Assembly: GCF_000472785.1 (NCBI RefSeq)
Contig: NZ_AXAL01000026.1
Coordinates: 1 to 64,000 of the forward strand
Direction: 5' to 3'
Source: Mesorhizobium loti CJ3sym
GTDB lineage: Bacteria; Pseudomonadota; Alphaproteobacteria; Rhizobiales; Rhizobiaceae
Length of the DNA: 64,000 nt
Part shown: positions 43,813 through 52,417 of the stretch, piece after piece
How the letters are laid out: every line of letters starts with the position of its first letter
Position numbering within the stretch: position 1 is the first letter of the stretch
Notes under the pieces: generated by a model
Seen by the model: the letters and a program-made list of their open reading frames with translations, nothing else
What the model was told of the DNA's origin: nothing
The model's database searches: none
Position numbers and translations under genes: made by a program

Positions 43813-44820
43813 TTAAAGCAAGCCGGCTGCCGTCATCAGGTCGGTGACCTTCTTGGAGTTCAGCGTCGTGGCGTCGACCTTCGGCGCCTGCAGATCAACC
43901 AGCGGCACCAGCTTCGGGTTGGACTCCGCGCCCTTGCCGACCGCGTATTCGAACGACGTACCGTTCTTCAGCACCTCCTGGCCACCCTTGCCGGTCACAA
44001 ACTTCAGGAAGGCCTGGGCTTCCTTCGGATGCTTGCTCGAGGCGAGCACGCCGCCACCGGAGACCGAGACGAAAGCGCCCGGATCCTGGTTCTTGAAATA
44101 GTGCAGCGCGACGTTCTTGCTGTTCTCGCCGGTCTTGGCCTGATCGCCGAAGTAGTAATAATGATAGATCACGCCGCCTTCGATCTCGCCGGCGTTGACC
44201 GCCTTCATCACCGTGCTGTTGCCCTTGTAGGCGGTGAAGTTTGTCTTCATGGCCTTCAGCCAGTCCGCCGTGGCGGCCTGACCCTTGAGCTGCAGCAGCG
44301 CGCTGACGATGGCCTGGAAATCGGCGCCCGAGGGCGATGCGGCCCAGCGGCCCTTCCAGCTTGGGTCGGCAAGATCGAGCAGCGACTTGGGCAACTGGTC
44401 GGTCTTGAGCTTGGTCGTGTTGTAGGCAAAGACGGTGCTGCGCGCGGCCACACCCACCCATTTGCCGCTGGCTGCCTGATAGTCCTGCGGCACCTGAGCC
44501 ATCGTGTCGGCGTCGACCGGTGCGAACAGGCCGGCGCTTTCGACCAGCACCATGGCCGGTGAGTTTTCGGTCAGGAACACGTCGGCGGGTGAGGCGGTGC
44601 CTTCAGCGACGATCTGGTTGGAGAAGTCGCTGTCACCGCCATTGCGCAAGGTGACCTTGATGCCGGTCTCCTTGGTGAAACCTTCGGCCCATTCCTTGGC
44701 CAGGCTTTCGTGCTGGGCGTTGTAGACGATGATGCCGGCATCCTCGGCCATCGCCGGGCCGGCGATCAGGCCAATTGCAACCGCCGTCGCGCCGACGAGC
44801 GTGGAAAGCTTGTATTTCAT
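43813..44820 (-). CDS. fbpA: Ferric iron ABC transporter, binding protein
   Basis: The protein has 335 residues. A signal peptide ends at AMA before EDAGIIVYNAQHE. This start and the later GGVIYHYYYFGDQ, containing the paired Tyr that bind Fe(III), match the FbpA/FutA1 class. It captures ferric iron in the periplasm for FbpBC. An inverted repeat of RirA type stands 51 bases upstream. The gene leads the fbp set but is separated from fbpB by a terminator-like hairpin. Confidence 0.9.
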   Translation of the reverse strand: MKYKLSTLVGATAVAIGLIAGPAMAEDAGIIVYNAQHESLAKEWAEGFTKETGIKVTLRNGGDSDFSNQIVAEGTASPADVFLTENSPAMVLVESAGLFAPVDADTMAQVPQDYQAASGKWVGVAARSTVFAYNTTKLKTDQLPKSLLDLADPSWKGRWAASPSGADFQAIVSALLQLKGQAATADWLKAMKTNFTAYKGNSTVMKAVNAGEIEGGVIYHYYYFGDQAKTGENSKNVALHYFKNQDPGAFVSVSGGGVLASSKHPKEAQAFLKFVTGKGGQEVLKNGTSFEYAVGKGAESNPKLVPLVDLQAPKVDATTLNSKKVTDLMTAAGLL

Positions 44821-44870
44821 GGTGTCGTCCTCGATCTAGGGTTTTGGCACGAGTTCCACCTATCGATACA

Positions 44871-44885
44871 TGACTACGTTAGTCA
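44871..44885 (-). promoter_or_regulatory. RirA-type iron-responsive operator (IRO box)
   Basis: TGACTACGTTAGTCA is an inverted repeat with six-base arms and fits the TGA-(9)-TCA pattern of the RirA operator in rhizobia. It lies 51 bases upstream of the fbpA start. RirA would repress the iron transporter when iron is plentiful. The match is by eye. Confidence 0.75.
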
Positions 44886-45108
44886 ACATTGATGATCTCG
44901 CTCAGGCACAAACGACGGCCTCAGGCGATTAACTCCACCCGGTGCAAAATAACGGCGATTGACCCGATGAGCGTTGGCGCGCCAAGGGAATCCGGGCTCC
45001 CTTCGTTAGAAGAAGCCCGCGGACCGGCCGTCATCGGTTCACATCGACCTGTCAGCAAACTTTCGTGATTTGCCCGTAGTTTGGCTTGGACATTATTTCG
45101 CCGGCCAC

Positions 45109-45134
45109 GTAACAAATCAGTGCCGAGGTGCGAA
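45109..45134 (+). promoter_or_regulatory. Candidate SigF-type (ECF16) promoter
   Basis: GTAACA at 45109-45114 and CGAA at 45131-45134 are 16 bases apart, close to the GTAACC-(16)-CGAA promoter described for Caulobacter SigF. It precedes the sigma gene's own start by 19 bases. This would mean self-activation. The implied transcript start would fall very near the ribosome binding site, which calls for care. Confidence 0.55.
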
Positions 45135-45153
45135 AATCGGGGAGTGAACTCTT

Positions 45154-45690
45154 GTGAGCGGCAAGGACGAGGCCGAGCTTTCCCGGCTGTTGCGAGCCGC
45201 GATCGCAGGAGATGAAAGGGCCTACGCCGACTTTCTGCACCGGATTGCCGCGCTAGTTCGCGGTTTTGTCCGGCGCAAGATCGTGCAGGGCGGGGTCGAT
45301 CCCGAGGATGTCGTGCAGGAAACCTTGCTGGCCATTCATGTGAAACGGCATACCTGGCGCCAGGACGCGCCGGTGCTGCCGTGGATCTATGCGATCGCCC
45401 GCTTCAAGCTGATCGACGCGTTCCGGCGGCGCGGCCGGCGCATCGAGATCGATGTCGACGATATCGCCGAGACCTTCGCCGAGCCGGAACCGGAAACCGT
45501 CAGTGAGCGTGATATCAACCGGGCTCTCGACGGCCTGTCACCAGCACAACGTTCCGTGGTTTCGGCCGTGTCGGTGGAAGGCCGATCCATCGGCGAGACG
45601 GCTGCCAAGTTCGGCATCACCGAGACGGCGGTGCGTGTGTCGCTGCATCGCGGACTTGCCGCCATAGCCAAGCGTTTTGGGCGGGAATGA
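45154..45690 (+). CDS. sigF: ECF RNA polymerase sigma factor, SigF-like
   Basis: The protein has 178 residues. Region 2 reads GVDPEDVVQETLLAIHVKRH and LPWIYAIARFKLIDAFRRRG. Region 4 reads LSPAQRSVVSAVSVEGRSIG, then TAAKFGITETAVRVSLHRGL. It directs RNA polymerase to a stress regulon. The start is GTG 45154, behind GGGGAG. The next gene encodes its membrane anti-sigma factor, one base apart. In Caulobacter the equivalent pair answers oxidative and heavy-metal stress; here this is inferred. Confidence 0.88.
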   Translation: MSGKDEAELSRLLRAAIAGDERAYADFLHRIAALVRGFVRRKIVQGGVDPEDVVQETLLAIHVKRHTWRQDAPVLPWIYAIARFKLIDAFRRRGRRIEIDVDDIAETFAEPEPETVSERDINRALDGLSPAQRSVVSAVSVEGRSIGETAAKFGITETAVRVSLHRGLAAIAKRFGRE

Positions 45691-45691
45691 C

Positions 45692-46330
45692 ATGAGGACC
45701 GAGGATCTCATCAAGGCGCTCGACGCCGATGCAAGCAGCAAGGCGATGCCGCTGCGCTCGGCCTGGTGGCTGGCGGCTGGCGCGGCTGTCATTATCGCGG
45801 CCGTCGTTTTCCTGCTGACGATCGGCCCGCGCCCCGACTTCATGATCGCCGCGCATACGATGCGCTTCCTGTCCAAATTCGTTTTCACCATCGTGCTGGC
45901 CATTAGCGCCTTCGCCCTGATCCGCGCCTTGTCGACACCGGGTGCCTCGACTGGCCGGGCAATGGCGGGGATGATCGCGGCGCCGCTGCTGGTTGCCGTG
46001 GCCGTGGTGCTGGAGCTTTTCATGGTGCCGGAGGCGTTGTGGGGCACGCGCATGGTCGGCTCCAACATGATGATCTGCATGGGCTTCATCCCTCTGATCG
46101 GCATCGGCCCGCTGGCCATTTTCCTGTGGATGCTGCGCTATGGCGCGCCGACGCGGCCGGTGCTTGCCGGGGCGGTGGCTGGCCTGCTGGCCGGCGGGCT
46201 GGCCGCGACCTTCTATGCCGCCCACTGTTTCGACGACTCACCGCTTTTCGTCGCCACCTGGTACACGATCGCGATCGCGGCCCTTGCTGTGCTTGGCGCG
46301 CTGGGCGGGCGTTTTTTCGTGCGCTGGTAG
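45692..46330 (+). CDS. nrsF: NrsF-type (DUF1109) membrane anti-sigma factor
   Basis: The protein has 212 residues with six membrane segments after a short cytoplasmic N-terminus (MRTEDLIKALDADA). Only two cysteines occur, Cys129 and Cys179, in MMICMGF and AAHCFDD. Their spacing agrees with the two conserved cysteines that sense stress in Caulobacter NrsF. It would hold the sigma factor at the membrane until stress acts. ATG 45692 starts one base after the sigma-factor stop. The operon order is typical. Confidence 0.85.
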   Translation: MRTEDLIKALDADASSKAMPLRSAWWLAAGAAVIIAAVVFLLTIGPRPDFMIAAHTMRFLSKFVFTIVLAISAFALIRALSTPGASTGRAMAGMIAAPLLVAVAVVLELFMVPEALWGTRMVGSNMMICMGFIPLIGIGPLAIFLWMLRYGAPTRPVLAGAVAGLLAGGLAATFYAAHCFDDSPLFVATWYTIAIAALAVLGALGGRFFVRW

Positions 46331-46509
46331 CAGGGTACCTGCACCTGCACTCCGTGCATACCGATCCTTAATCATGCCGGCAATTGTTTGCCGGTTCTCC
46401 ATATCGCCGGTACCCCAGGCGCAACCTTTCCTTAAAATCGATCCTTCAAGGTTTTTACGGGAAAAAGCGATTGCCCACGGGGGTGGCACAGATCGTGACA
46501 TTGCGAGGA

Positions 46510-48474
46510 ATGATGGGGCCGCGGCCCCACAAACATGCTGCACCGGCTTTGCTTGTGGCCGGTCTTGCCGTGTTGGCAGCCTCCCTCACGCTGCCGAGGC
46601 TGGATCTTGGTGCGGACACACTCAGGCTTTGTCTTCAGGTGTCGGTCGCGATAACGGTCTGCGCGCTTTTCTTCGCCTATCTGTTCATCGGTCGAATCTC
46701 GGAGGATCGGCGGCAGATCGCGGAGAGCGAGCAGCGCTTCCGCCGGGCAATGGAGGACTCGGCGATCGGCATCGCCATCGTCGGCCTCGACGGGCGTATT
46801 ATCCAGACCAATCCGGCCTTTGCAGCCATGCTTGGTTACACCCGCCCTGAGATTGAGGCGCTGACCTTCTTCAAGATCACACATCCTGACGACCTGCATG
46901 TCGGGCAGGAGACCATGGAAGGCATGAAGGCGGGCACGGTCAACGCTTTTCACTTCGAGAAGCGCTACCTCAAGAAGGATGGCACACCCATTTGGGCCCA
47001 TCTTGCCGGCTCCGTCATTCGTGACGAGAAAAGCGGTCGCCCGCTCTATCTCGTCTCGCAGATCGAGGACATCGACGCGCGCAAGCTGGCCGAGGCGCGC
47101 ATTGCCGAGGCCGAAACGCGCTGGAATTTCGCGCTGGCCGGCGCCGGCCAAGGCGTCTGGGACCTCGACATCCGCAGAGGCGGCACCACCTATTCCTCGA
47201 CCTGGGTCAAGATGCTTGGCTATGCGGATGGTGAACTCGATGGCGACCCCGATCGCTGGCTGACGATGATCCATCCCGACGACCGCGAGGCCGTCGCCGA
47301 GGCGGACCGCGCCCATCTCGACGGCAAGACCGAGTTTTTCGAAGCCGAGTTCAGGATGCGCCACAAGGATGGTCAGTGGGTCTGGATCCTCGATCGCGGC
47401 AAAGCCATCGAGCGCGACCGGGACGGGCGTCTGGTCAGGGCCATCGGCAGCCTGACCGACATCACCCGGCGCAAGCAGGCCGAAGAGCGCCTGACGGTGT
47501 CGGCGGCGATGCTGGCCGACGAGAAAGAGCGGCTCAGGGTGACGCTGCAGTCGATCGGCGATGCCGTCATCTGCACCGATGCGGCGAACCGCGTCACTTT
47601 CATGAACCCGGTTGCCGAGAAGCTGACCGGCGTTTCCGGCGCGGCGGCTCTCGGCAAGACGCTCGGCCATGTCTATTGGGCTGTCGACGAGGAGACGGGT
47701 CACAGGATCGGCGTGACACGGCCCGCGATCGGCGCGGAGGCGCCCTCCGACCAGAACAGCCGCGCCGTGTTGATCCGGCGTGATGACACACGCTGCAGCA
47801 TCCGCCAGGTCGTGTCGCCGATCATGAATGAACGCAGCGAATTCTGCGGTCTGGTCATCGTCTTCCAGGACTTCACCGATGCGCGTGCGCTGCAGCGCCA
47901 GCTTGCCCACGCCGCGGCGCATGATGCGCTGACCGGCCTTGCCAATCGCTCGAGCTTCATCCGTACCATGGAGGGACTGGTCGATCAGGCGCGCAGGGAC
48001 GGCACGACGGCTGGGGGCGGCCATCAGTTCATGTTCATCGACCTCGACCATTTCAAACTGGTCAACGACACAGGCGGTCACGCCGCGGGAGACGCCTTGC
48101 TGAAGCGGGTTGCCGAGGCGGTGCGCGGCGTGCTTGGTCCTGAAGACATCGTCGCGCGCCTGGGCGGCGACGAATTCGCGGTCATCCTGAAATCCGGTTC
48201 GACCGCCGGCGCCGGGATCGCGGCACGCTCCATCATCGATGCGATAGCCGGCCTGAACTTCACCTGGGATGGCCGCCAGCACGCGATCGGCGCCAGCATC
48301 GGCCTGGCGGCGATCTGCGCCAATTGCGGTGAAGTCGATGAGATCATCGCAAAGGCCGATGCCGCCTGTTACGCGGCCAAGGCTGCCGGCCGTGGGTGCG
48401 TTTCTGTAGCGCCGGACGGCAAGATCGACGATGACAGGTCAGCACCGCCCACGCCGCTGGCTGCGGCGTCATAA
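46510..48474 (+). CDS. PAS-domain diguanylate cyclase
   Basis: The protein has about 654 residues. Two membrane segments come first, then three PAS/PAC units (first near SEQRFRRAMEDSAIGIAIVG, the second near WNFALAGAGQGVWDLDIRRG, the third near RVTLQSIGDAVICTDAANR). A GGDEF domain with intact ARLGGDEFAVIL ends it. No EAL domain is present, so it should make cyclic di-GMP. The start is uncertain: ATG 46510 or 46513 follow GAGGA, but the frame opens at 46384. It lies 179 bases after nrsF. Confidence 0.85.
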   Translation: MMGPRPHKHAAPALLVAGLAVLAASLTLPRLDLGADTLRLCLQVSVAITVCALFFAYLFIGRISEDRRQIAESEQRFRRAMEDSAIGIAIVGLDGRIIQTNPAFAAMLGYTRPEIEALTFFKITHPDDLHVGQETMEGMKAGTVNAFHFEKRYLKKDGTPIWAHLAGSVIRDEKSGRPLYLVSQIEDIDARKLAEARIAEAETRWNFALAGAGQGVWDLDIRRGGTTYSSTWVKMLGYADGELDGDPDRWLTMIHPDDREAVAEADRAHLDGKTEFFEAEFRMRHKDGQWVWILDRGKAIERDRDGRLVRAIGSLTDITRRKQAEERLTVSAAMLADEKERLRVTLQSIGDAVICTDAANRVTFMNPVAEKLTGVSGAAALGKTLGHVYWAVDEETGHRIGVTRPAIGAEAPSDQNSRAVLIRRDDTRCSIRQVVSPIMNERSEFCGLVIVFQDFTDARALQRQLAHAAAHDALTGLANRSSFIRTMEGLVDQARRDGTTAGGGHQFMFIDLDHFKLVNDTGGHAAGDALLKRVAEAVRGVLGPEDIVARLGGDEFAVILKSGSTAGAGIAARSIIDAIAGLNFTWDGRQHAIGASIGLAAICANCGEVDEIIAKADAACYAAKAAGRGCVSVAPDGKIDDDRSAPPTPLAAAS

Positions 48475-48502
48475 GCGGCGGACGCTTTACCTCTTTGCTT
48501 TG

Positions 48503-48571
48503 AGCAATTCCCAAGGGAAAACGCGATGCGTTTTCCCGGGAAAACCGCCTCACACTTTTCCTGGAATTGCT
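48503..48571. repeat. Palindromic repeat, family B copy 2 (inverted)
   Basis: Outer arms AGCAATTC and GGAATTGCT enclose a perfect hairpin, GGGAAAACGC (48515-48524) and GCGTTTTCCC (48528-48537). Reverse-complemented, it aligns along its length with the copy at 33680-33743, including AGGAAAAGTGTGA. It lies between the convergent GGDEF gene and hbdA. Confidence 0.85.
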
Positions 48572-49450
48572 TCAGCGCGTCGGGACGGGGTGCTCGCCGC
48601 GATAGTCGTAGAAACCGCGCCCGGTCTTGCGGCCGAGCCAGCCGGCCTCGACATATTTGACCAGCAGCGGGCAGGGGCGGTACTTCGAATCCGACAGGCC
48701 GTCATGCAGCACCTGCATGATCGACAGGCAGGTGTCGAGGCCGATGAAGTCGGCCAGCTGCAGCGGTCCCATAGGATGATTGGCGCCGAGCCGCATGGCG
48801 GTGTCGATGGCGTCGACCGAGCCTACGCCCTCGTAAAGCGTGTAGATCGCCTCGTTGATCATCGGCAGCAGGATGCGGTTGACGATGAACGCCGGGAAAT
48901 CCTCCGAGACCGTGATCGTCTTGTCGAGCTGCTTCACATAGGTCTTTGCCGCCTCGAAGGTCTGGTCCTCGGTGGCGATGCCACGCACCAGTTCGACCAG
49001 CTTCATCAGTGGAACCGGGTTCATGAAATGTATGCCGATGAAACGCTCCGGCCGGTCGGTCTGCGCGGCCAGCCGGGTGATCGAGATCGACGACGTGTTG
49101 GTCGCCAGGATCGCTTCGGGATTGAGCTGCGGACAGAGCTGCGCATAGATCTTGCGCTTGACCGTCTCGTCCTCGGTCGCCGCCTCGATCACCAGATCGG
49201 CGCCGGCAAGATCGGCCATGGTCGGCGCCGAGGCAATGCGCGCCATCGCCTGGTTGCGCAGCTTCTCGTCGAGCTTGCCTGAGCCCACCTGGCGGGCCAT
49301 GTTGCCGCTGATGGTGGCGATGCCCTTCTCGATGCGGTCAGGCGATATATCGTAGATGAGCACCTTGAAGCCTGAAAGCGCGGAGACGTGGGCGATACCC
49401 CCACCCATCTGGCCCGCGCCGATGATGCCGATCGTCTCGATCTTGCTCAT
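48572..49450 (-). CDS. hbdA: 3-hydroxybutyryl-CoA dehydrogenase
   Basis: The protein has 292 residues. The NAD-binding loop is IGIIGAGQMGGGIAHV. FIGIHFMNPVPLMKLVELV contains the catalytic His, and GFYDYRGE ends the C-terminal domain. It oxidises 3-hydroxyacyl-CoA in the cytoplasm, in fatty acid or polyhydroxybutyrate turnover. ATG 49450 gives the family start MSKIETIG. It follows etfBA, which supply an electron carrier for acyl-CoA dehydrogenases, so the cluster serves acyl-CoA oxidation. Confidence 0.93.
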   Translation of the reverse strand: MSKIETIGIIGAGQMGGGIAHVSALSGFKVLIYDISPDRIEKGIATISGNMARQVGSGKLDEKLRNQAMARIASAPTMADLAGADLVIEAATEDETVKRKIYAQLCPQLNPEAILATNTSSISITRLAAQTDRPERFIGIHFMNPVPLMKLVELVRGIATEDQTFEAAKTYVKQLDKTITVSEDFPAFIVNRILLPMINEAIYTLYEGVGSVDAIDTAMRLGANHPMGPLQLADFIGLDTCLSIMQVLHDGLSDSKYRPCPLLVKYVEAGWLGRKTGRGFYDYRGEHPVPTR

Positions 49451-49472
49451 TACACCGATCCCGTCCGGAGCC

Positions 49473-49548
49473 CTTCCGCCTGAATTGCGGAAGCGCCCCA
49501 CCTTTTTTGTTTTCCGCAATTCCGGACGCAAAACCGCTGGAATTGCTT
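49473..49548. repeat. Palindromic mosaic related to family B
   Basis: GAATTGCGGAA (49482-49492) pairs perfectly with TTCCGCAATTC (49512-49522), and GCAATTCC then pairs with GGAATTGC near 49539-49547. The right part shares AAGCAATTCC (reverse strand) with the family B copies. It lies between hbdA and etfA and is probably non-coding. Confidence 0.7.
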
Positions 49549-49582
49549 AGGCCTTTGCGGCCTGTTTTTGTGCAGTGCAAAC

Positions 49583-49615
49583 TAAAAGGGCGGGGCGACT
49601 TCGTCTACCCCACCC
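49583..49615 (-). terminator. Intrinsic terminator after etfA
   Basis: On the minus strand GGGTGGGG and CCCCGCCC form an eight-base stem (one G-U pair) around TAGACGAAGTCG, followed by TTTTAG. It lies about 30 bases past the etfA stop and should end the etfBA transcript. Confidence 0.7.
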
Positions 49616-49645
49616 CAGGCATTTAATACGCTTTGTCCGAAAGCG

Positions 49646-50575
49646 TCAAAGCGCCTTCTGCAACTCCGGCAAGATAACGAAAAGATCGCCGACGAGGCCG
49701 TAGTCGGCCACCTGGAAGATCGGTGCCTCCTCATCCTTGTTGATGGCGACGATAACCTTGGAATCCTTCATGCCGGCGAGGTGCTGGATAGCGCCGGAGA
49801 TACCGACCGCGATGTAGAGATCGGGGGCGACGACCTTGCCGGTCTGGCCGACCTGCCAGTCGTTCGGAGCATAGCCGGCATCGACCGCCGCGCGCGAAGC
49901 ACCGACCGCCGCACCAAGCTTGTCGGCAACCGGCAGGATGACCTCCTGGAATTTTTCCGCCGAGCCGAGCGCGCGGCCGCCGGAGATGATGATCTTGGCC
50001 GAGGTCAGTTCCGGACGGTCGTTCTCAGAGAGCTTGTTCTCGACGAAGGTGGACAGGCCGGGATTGGCCGCCGCCTTGACGGTCTCGACCGCGGCGGAGC
50101 CGCCCTCGGGCGCCGCCTGGAAGGAGGCGGTGCGCACGGTGATGACCTTCTTGGCGTCGGTCGACTGCACCGTCTGGATGGCGTTGCCGGCATAGATCGG
50201 CCGCTTGAAGGTATCAGGCGAAACCACTTCGATGATCTCGGAGACCTGCGCGACATCGAGCAGGGCCGCGACGCGCGGCGCGACGTTCTTACCCGATGAG
50301 GTCGCCGGCGCGATGATGGTGTCATAGCCGCCAGCCAGCGACACGACGAGTGCCGCCGTCGGTTCGGCGAGGCGCTCAGCGAGTTCGTCGGCCTCAGCGA
50401 GCAGAACCTTGGTCACGCCCTTGAGCTTTGCAGCGGCGTCGGCAGCGCCCCTGGCGCCCTTGCCGGCCACCAGCACATGCACGTCCGAGCCGATCTGCAG
50501 GGCCGCTGACAGCGCCTTGGCGGTCTGGTCGGAAAGCGTTGCGTTGTCATGTTCGGCGATGAGGAGAATTGCCAT
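49646..50575 (-). CDS. etfA: Electron transfer flavoprotein, alpha subunit
   Basis: The protein has 309 residues. The C-terminal FAD domain carries GAAVGASRAAVDAGY, then QVGQTGKVVAPDLYIAVGIS and GAIQHLAGM. It accepts electrons from acyl-CoA and other dehydrogenases and passes them to ETF-ubiquinone oxidoreductase. It lies 24 bases after etfB on the same strand and ends before a terminator-like hairpin. Confidence 0.95.
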   Translation of the reverse strand: MAILLIAEHDNATLSDQTAKALSAALQIGSDVHVLVAGKGARGAADAAAKLKGVTKVLLAEADELAERLAEPTAALVVSLAGGYDTIIAPATSSGKNVAPRVAALLDVAQVSEIIEVVSPDTFKRPIYAGNAIQTVQSTDAKKVITVRTASFQAAPEGGSAAVETVKAAANPGLSTFVENKLSENDRPELTSAKIIISGGRALGSAEKFQEVILPVADKLGAAVGASRAAVDAGYAPNDWQVGQTGKVVAPDLYIAVGISGAIQHLAGMKDSKVIVAINKDEEAPIFQVADYGLVGDLFVILPELQKAL

Positions 50576-50599
50576 TTTATCTGTTCCTTTCCCGATCGC

Positions 50600-51349
50600 T
50601 TACAAGACGCCGGCTTCGTTCTTGAGCTTGTCGATGAGCTCGGCGACGCTCTTCACCTTGACGCCCGCCTTGCGGCCGCTGGGCTCCTCGGTCTTGATGA
50701 CCTTGAGGCGCGGCTTGACGTCGGCGCCGTAATCGGCCGGGCTCTTTTCGTCTAGCTGCTTCTTCTTGGCCTTCATGATGTTGGGCAGCGAGGCATAACG
50801 CGGCTGGTTGAGGCGAAGGTCGGCGGTAACGATCGCCGGCATCTTCAGCTCCACCGTCTGCAGGCCGCCGTCGACTTCGCGCGTCACCTTGGCCTTGTCG
50901 CCTTCAAGCACGATCTTGGAGGCGAAGGTGCCCTGTGCCCAGCCAAGCAAAGCGGCTAGCATCTGGCCGGTCTGGTTGGAATCGTCGTCGATCGCCTGCT
51001 TACCGAGGATGACAAGGCCGGGCTGCTCGGCGTCGACGACGCCCTTCAGCACCTTGGCGACACCGAGCGGCTCGGTCTGTTCGTCGGTCTTGACCAGGAT
51101 GGCGCGGTCGGCGCCCATGGCGAGCGCGGTGCGCAAGGTTTCCTGTGCCTGTTGCGGTCCAATCGACACGACGATGATCTCCTCGGCCTTGCCGGCTTCC
51201 TTCAGCCGGATCGCCTCTTCGACCGCGATCTCGTCGAACGGGTTCATCGCCATCTTGACATTGGCGAGTTCAACCGCCGAACCGTCAGCCTTCACACGAA
51301 CCTTGACGTTCGCATCCACAACCCGCTTCACGGGCACAAGGATCTTCAT
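50600..51349 (-). CDS. etfB: Electron transfer flavoprotein, beta subunit
   Basis: The protein has 249 residues. It begins MKILVPVKRVVDANVKVR and has NPFDEIAVEEAIRLKE and the AMP-site segment VILGKQAIDDDSNQTGQ. It binds AMP and pairs with EtfA in the cytoplasm. It is the first gene of the pair. About 230 bases upstream to the rhomboid gene hold no gene I can support, only a repeated GGAATTCTGGCC-like stretch near 51440-51475. Confidence 0.95.
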   Translation of the reverse strand: MKILVPVKRVVDANVKVRVKADGSAVELANVKMAMNPFDEIAVEEAIRLKEAGKAEEIIVVSIGPQQAQETLRTALAMGADRAILVKTDEQTEPLGVAKVLKGVVDAEQPGLVILGKQAIDDDSNQTGQMLAALLGWAQGTFASKIVLEGDKAKVTREVDGGLQTVELKMPAIVTADLRLNQPRYASLPNIMKAKKKQLDEKSPADYGADVKPRLKVIKTEEPSGRKAGVKVKSVAELIDKLKNEAGVL

Positions 51350-51583
51350 TTGCCTGTCACCTCTTCACGCTAGTTGGGCGCGCTATAGCAGCCTGCGCCT
51401 TTTCTGAGTTGTCGAAAGCCGACATTCCTGACTGAATTCCGGCCAGACGGAATTCTGGCCGGATGGAAATTCTGGTCTTTGCCCGTCTTGGACTGATCCT
51501 TAACAGCCTTAGGCCCAGACGGAGACGTTTCCGTAGTTGGGGCAACCCTTGACGTCAATACGCTGAAAGCGGCTCAAATCGGT

Positions 51584-52384
51584 TCAGTTTGAGCCAGAAG
51601 GGTTTCCTCGGCCCCAGCGCGCCGTGGTGGCTGGCGGTTCTGACGCCGCTGGTTCGGCAGCAACCGGCGGCTGGTCGGGCGCAGGAGACACGGTATCCTC
51701 GTCGGCGCCGGCAAAAAGCGGCACGCCGCGGCTGCGCAGGACAAGCACCAGCACGGCGCCTGCCATGATGCCGCCGATGTGGCAAGCCCAGGAAATCTGG
51801 TCCTCGCCGCCGCGGGCAAACATGAAAACCTGGAACAGCACCCACAGGATGAGCGGGATGAAGGCCGGTATGCGCAAAGGGATACGGGCAAAGGCCAGCA
51901 CCCAGACCTTCACCCTGGGGTAGAGGATCAGGTAGGCGACGACCACGCCGGCGATGGCACCGGAGGCGCCGATCAGCGGCACCTGCGAATCCCAGGCGAC
52001 GAGGCCCTGGAAAGCGGCGCCGGCGATGGCGCAGAGCAAATAAAAGATGAGGTAGCGGACGTGGCCGAGCGCGTCCTCGACATTGTCGCCGAACACCCAC
52101 AGGAACAGCATGTTTCCGCCGAGGTGGAAGATGTCGGCATGCAGGAAGGAGTAGGTGAGATAGCTCAGGCTTTCGGGGATGACGACGAAGCGAGGGTCAA
52201 GCTCGGCCGTGTTGTGAACGACGGATGGAATGAAGCCGAGGCCAAGCACCGCCGCATTGGTGAAGTTCTCGCCGCCGAGGGCAGTGGCGCAATAGACCAG
52301 CGCGTTGGCCACGATCAGGCCGATCGTCACATATTGCAGGCGGATATGGCGCAGCCTGTTGGTATCATAAAGCGGGATGAACAT
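51584..52384 (-). CDS. Rhomboid-family intramembrane serine protease
   Basis: The protein has 266 residues with about six membrane segments. The catalytic Ser141 lies in IGASGAIAGVV and His202 in CHIGGIMAGAV, so the dyad is intact. The family HxGGNMLFLWVFG motif precedes it near residues 87-99. It cleaves membrane proteins within the bilayer. Substrates are unknown. A Pro/Ala-rich cytoplasmic tail ends it. It is downstream of the adenosyltransferase gene on the same strand, 33 bases away. Confidence 0.9.
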   Translation of the reverse strand: MFIPLYDTNRLRHIRLQYVTIGLIVANALVYCATALGGENFTNAAVLGLGFIPSVVHNTAELDPRFVVIPESLSYLTYSFLHADIFHLGGNMLFLWVFGDNVEDALGHVRYLIFYLLCAIAGAAFQGLVAWDSQVPLIGASGAIAGVVVAYLILYPRVKVWVLAFARIPLRIPAFIPLILWVLFQVFMFARGGEDQISWACHIGGIMAGAVLVLVLRSRGVPLFAGADEDTVSPAPDQPPVAAEPAASEPPATTARWGRGNPSGSN

Positions 52385-52417
52385 CGATTGCTGGCCCCCT
52401 CCCGCTCTTCGGTCCGT

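Noticed and set aside
46432..48282. A 616-codon minus-strand frame opposite the PAS-GGDEF gene
   Set aside because: The plus strand carries PAS and GGDEF motifs and the antisense frame shows none.
51430..51480. Repeated GGAATTCTGGCC-like bases upstream of etfB
   Set aside because: Too short and irregular to call a repeat family or operator.
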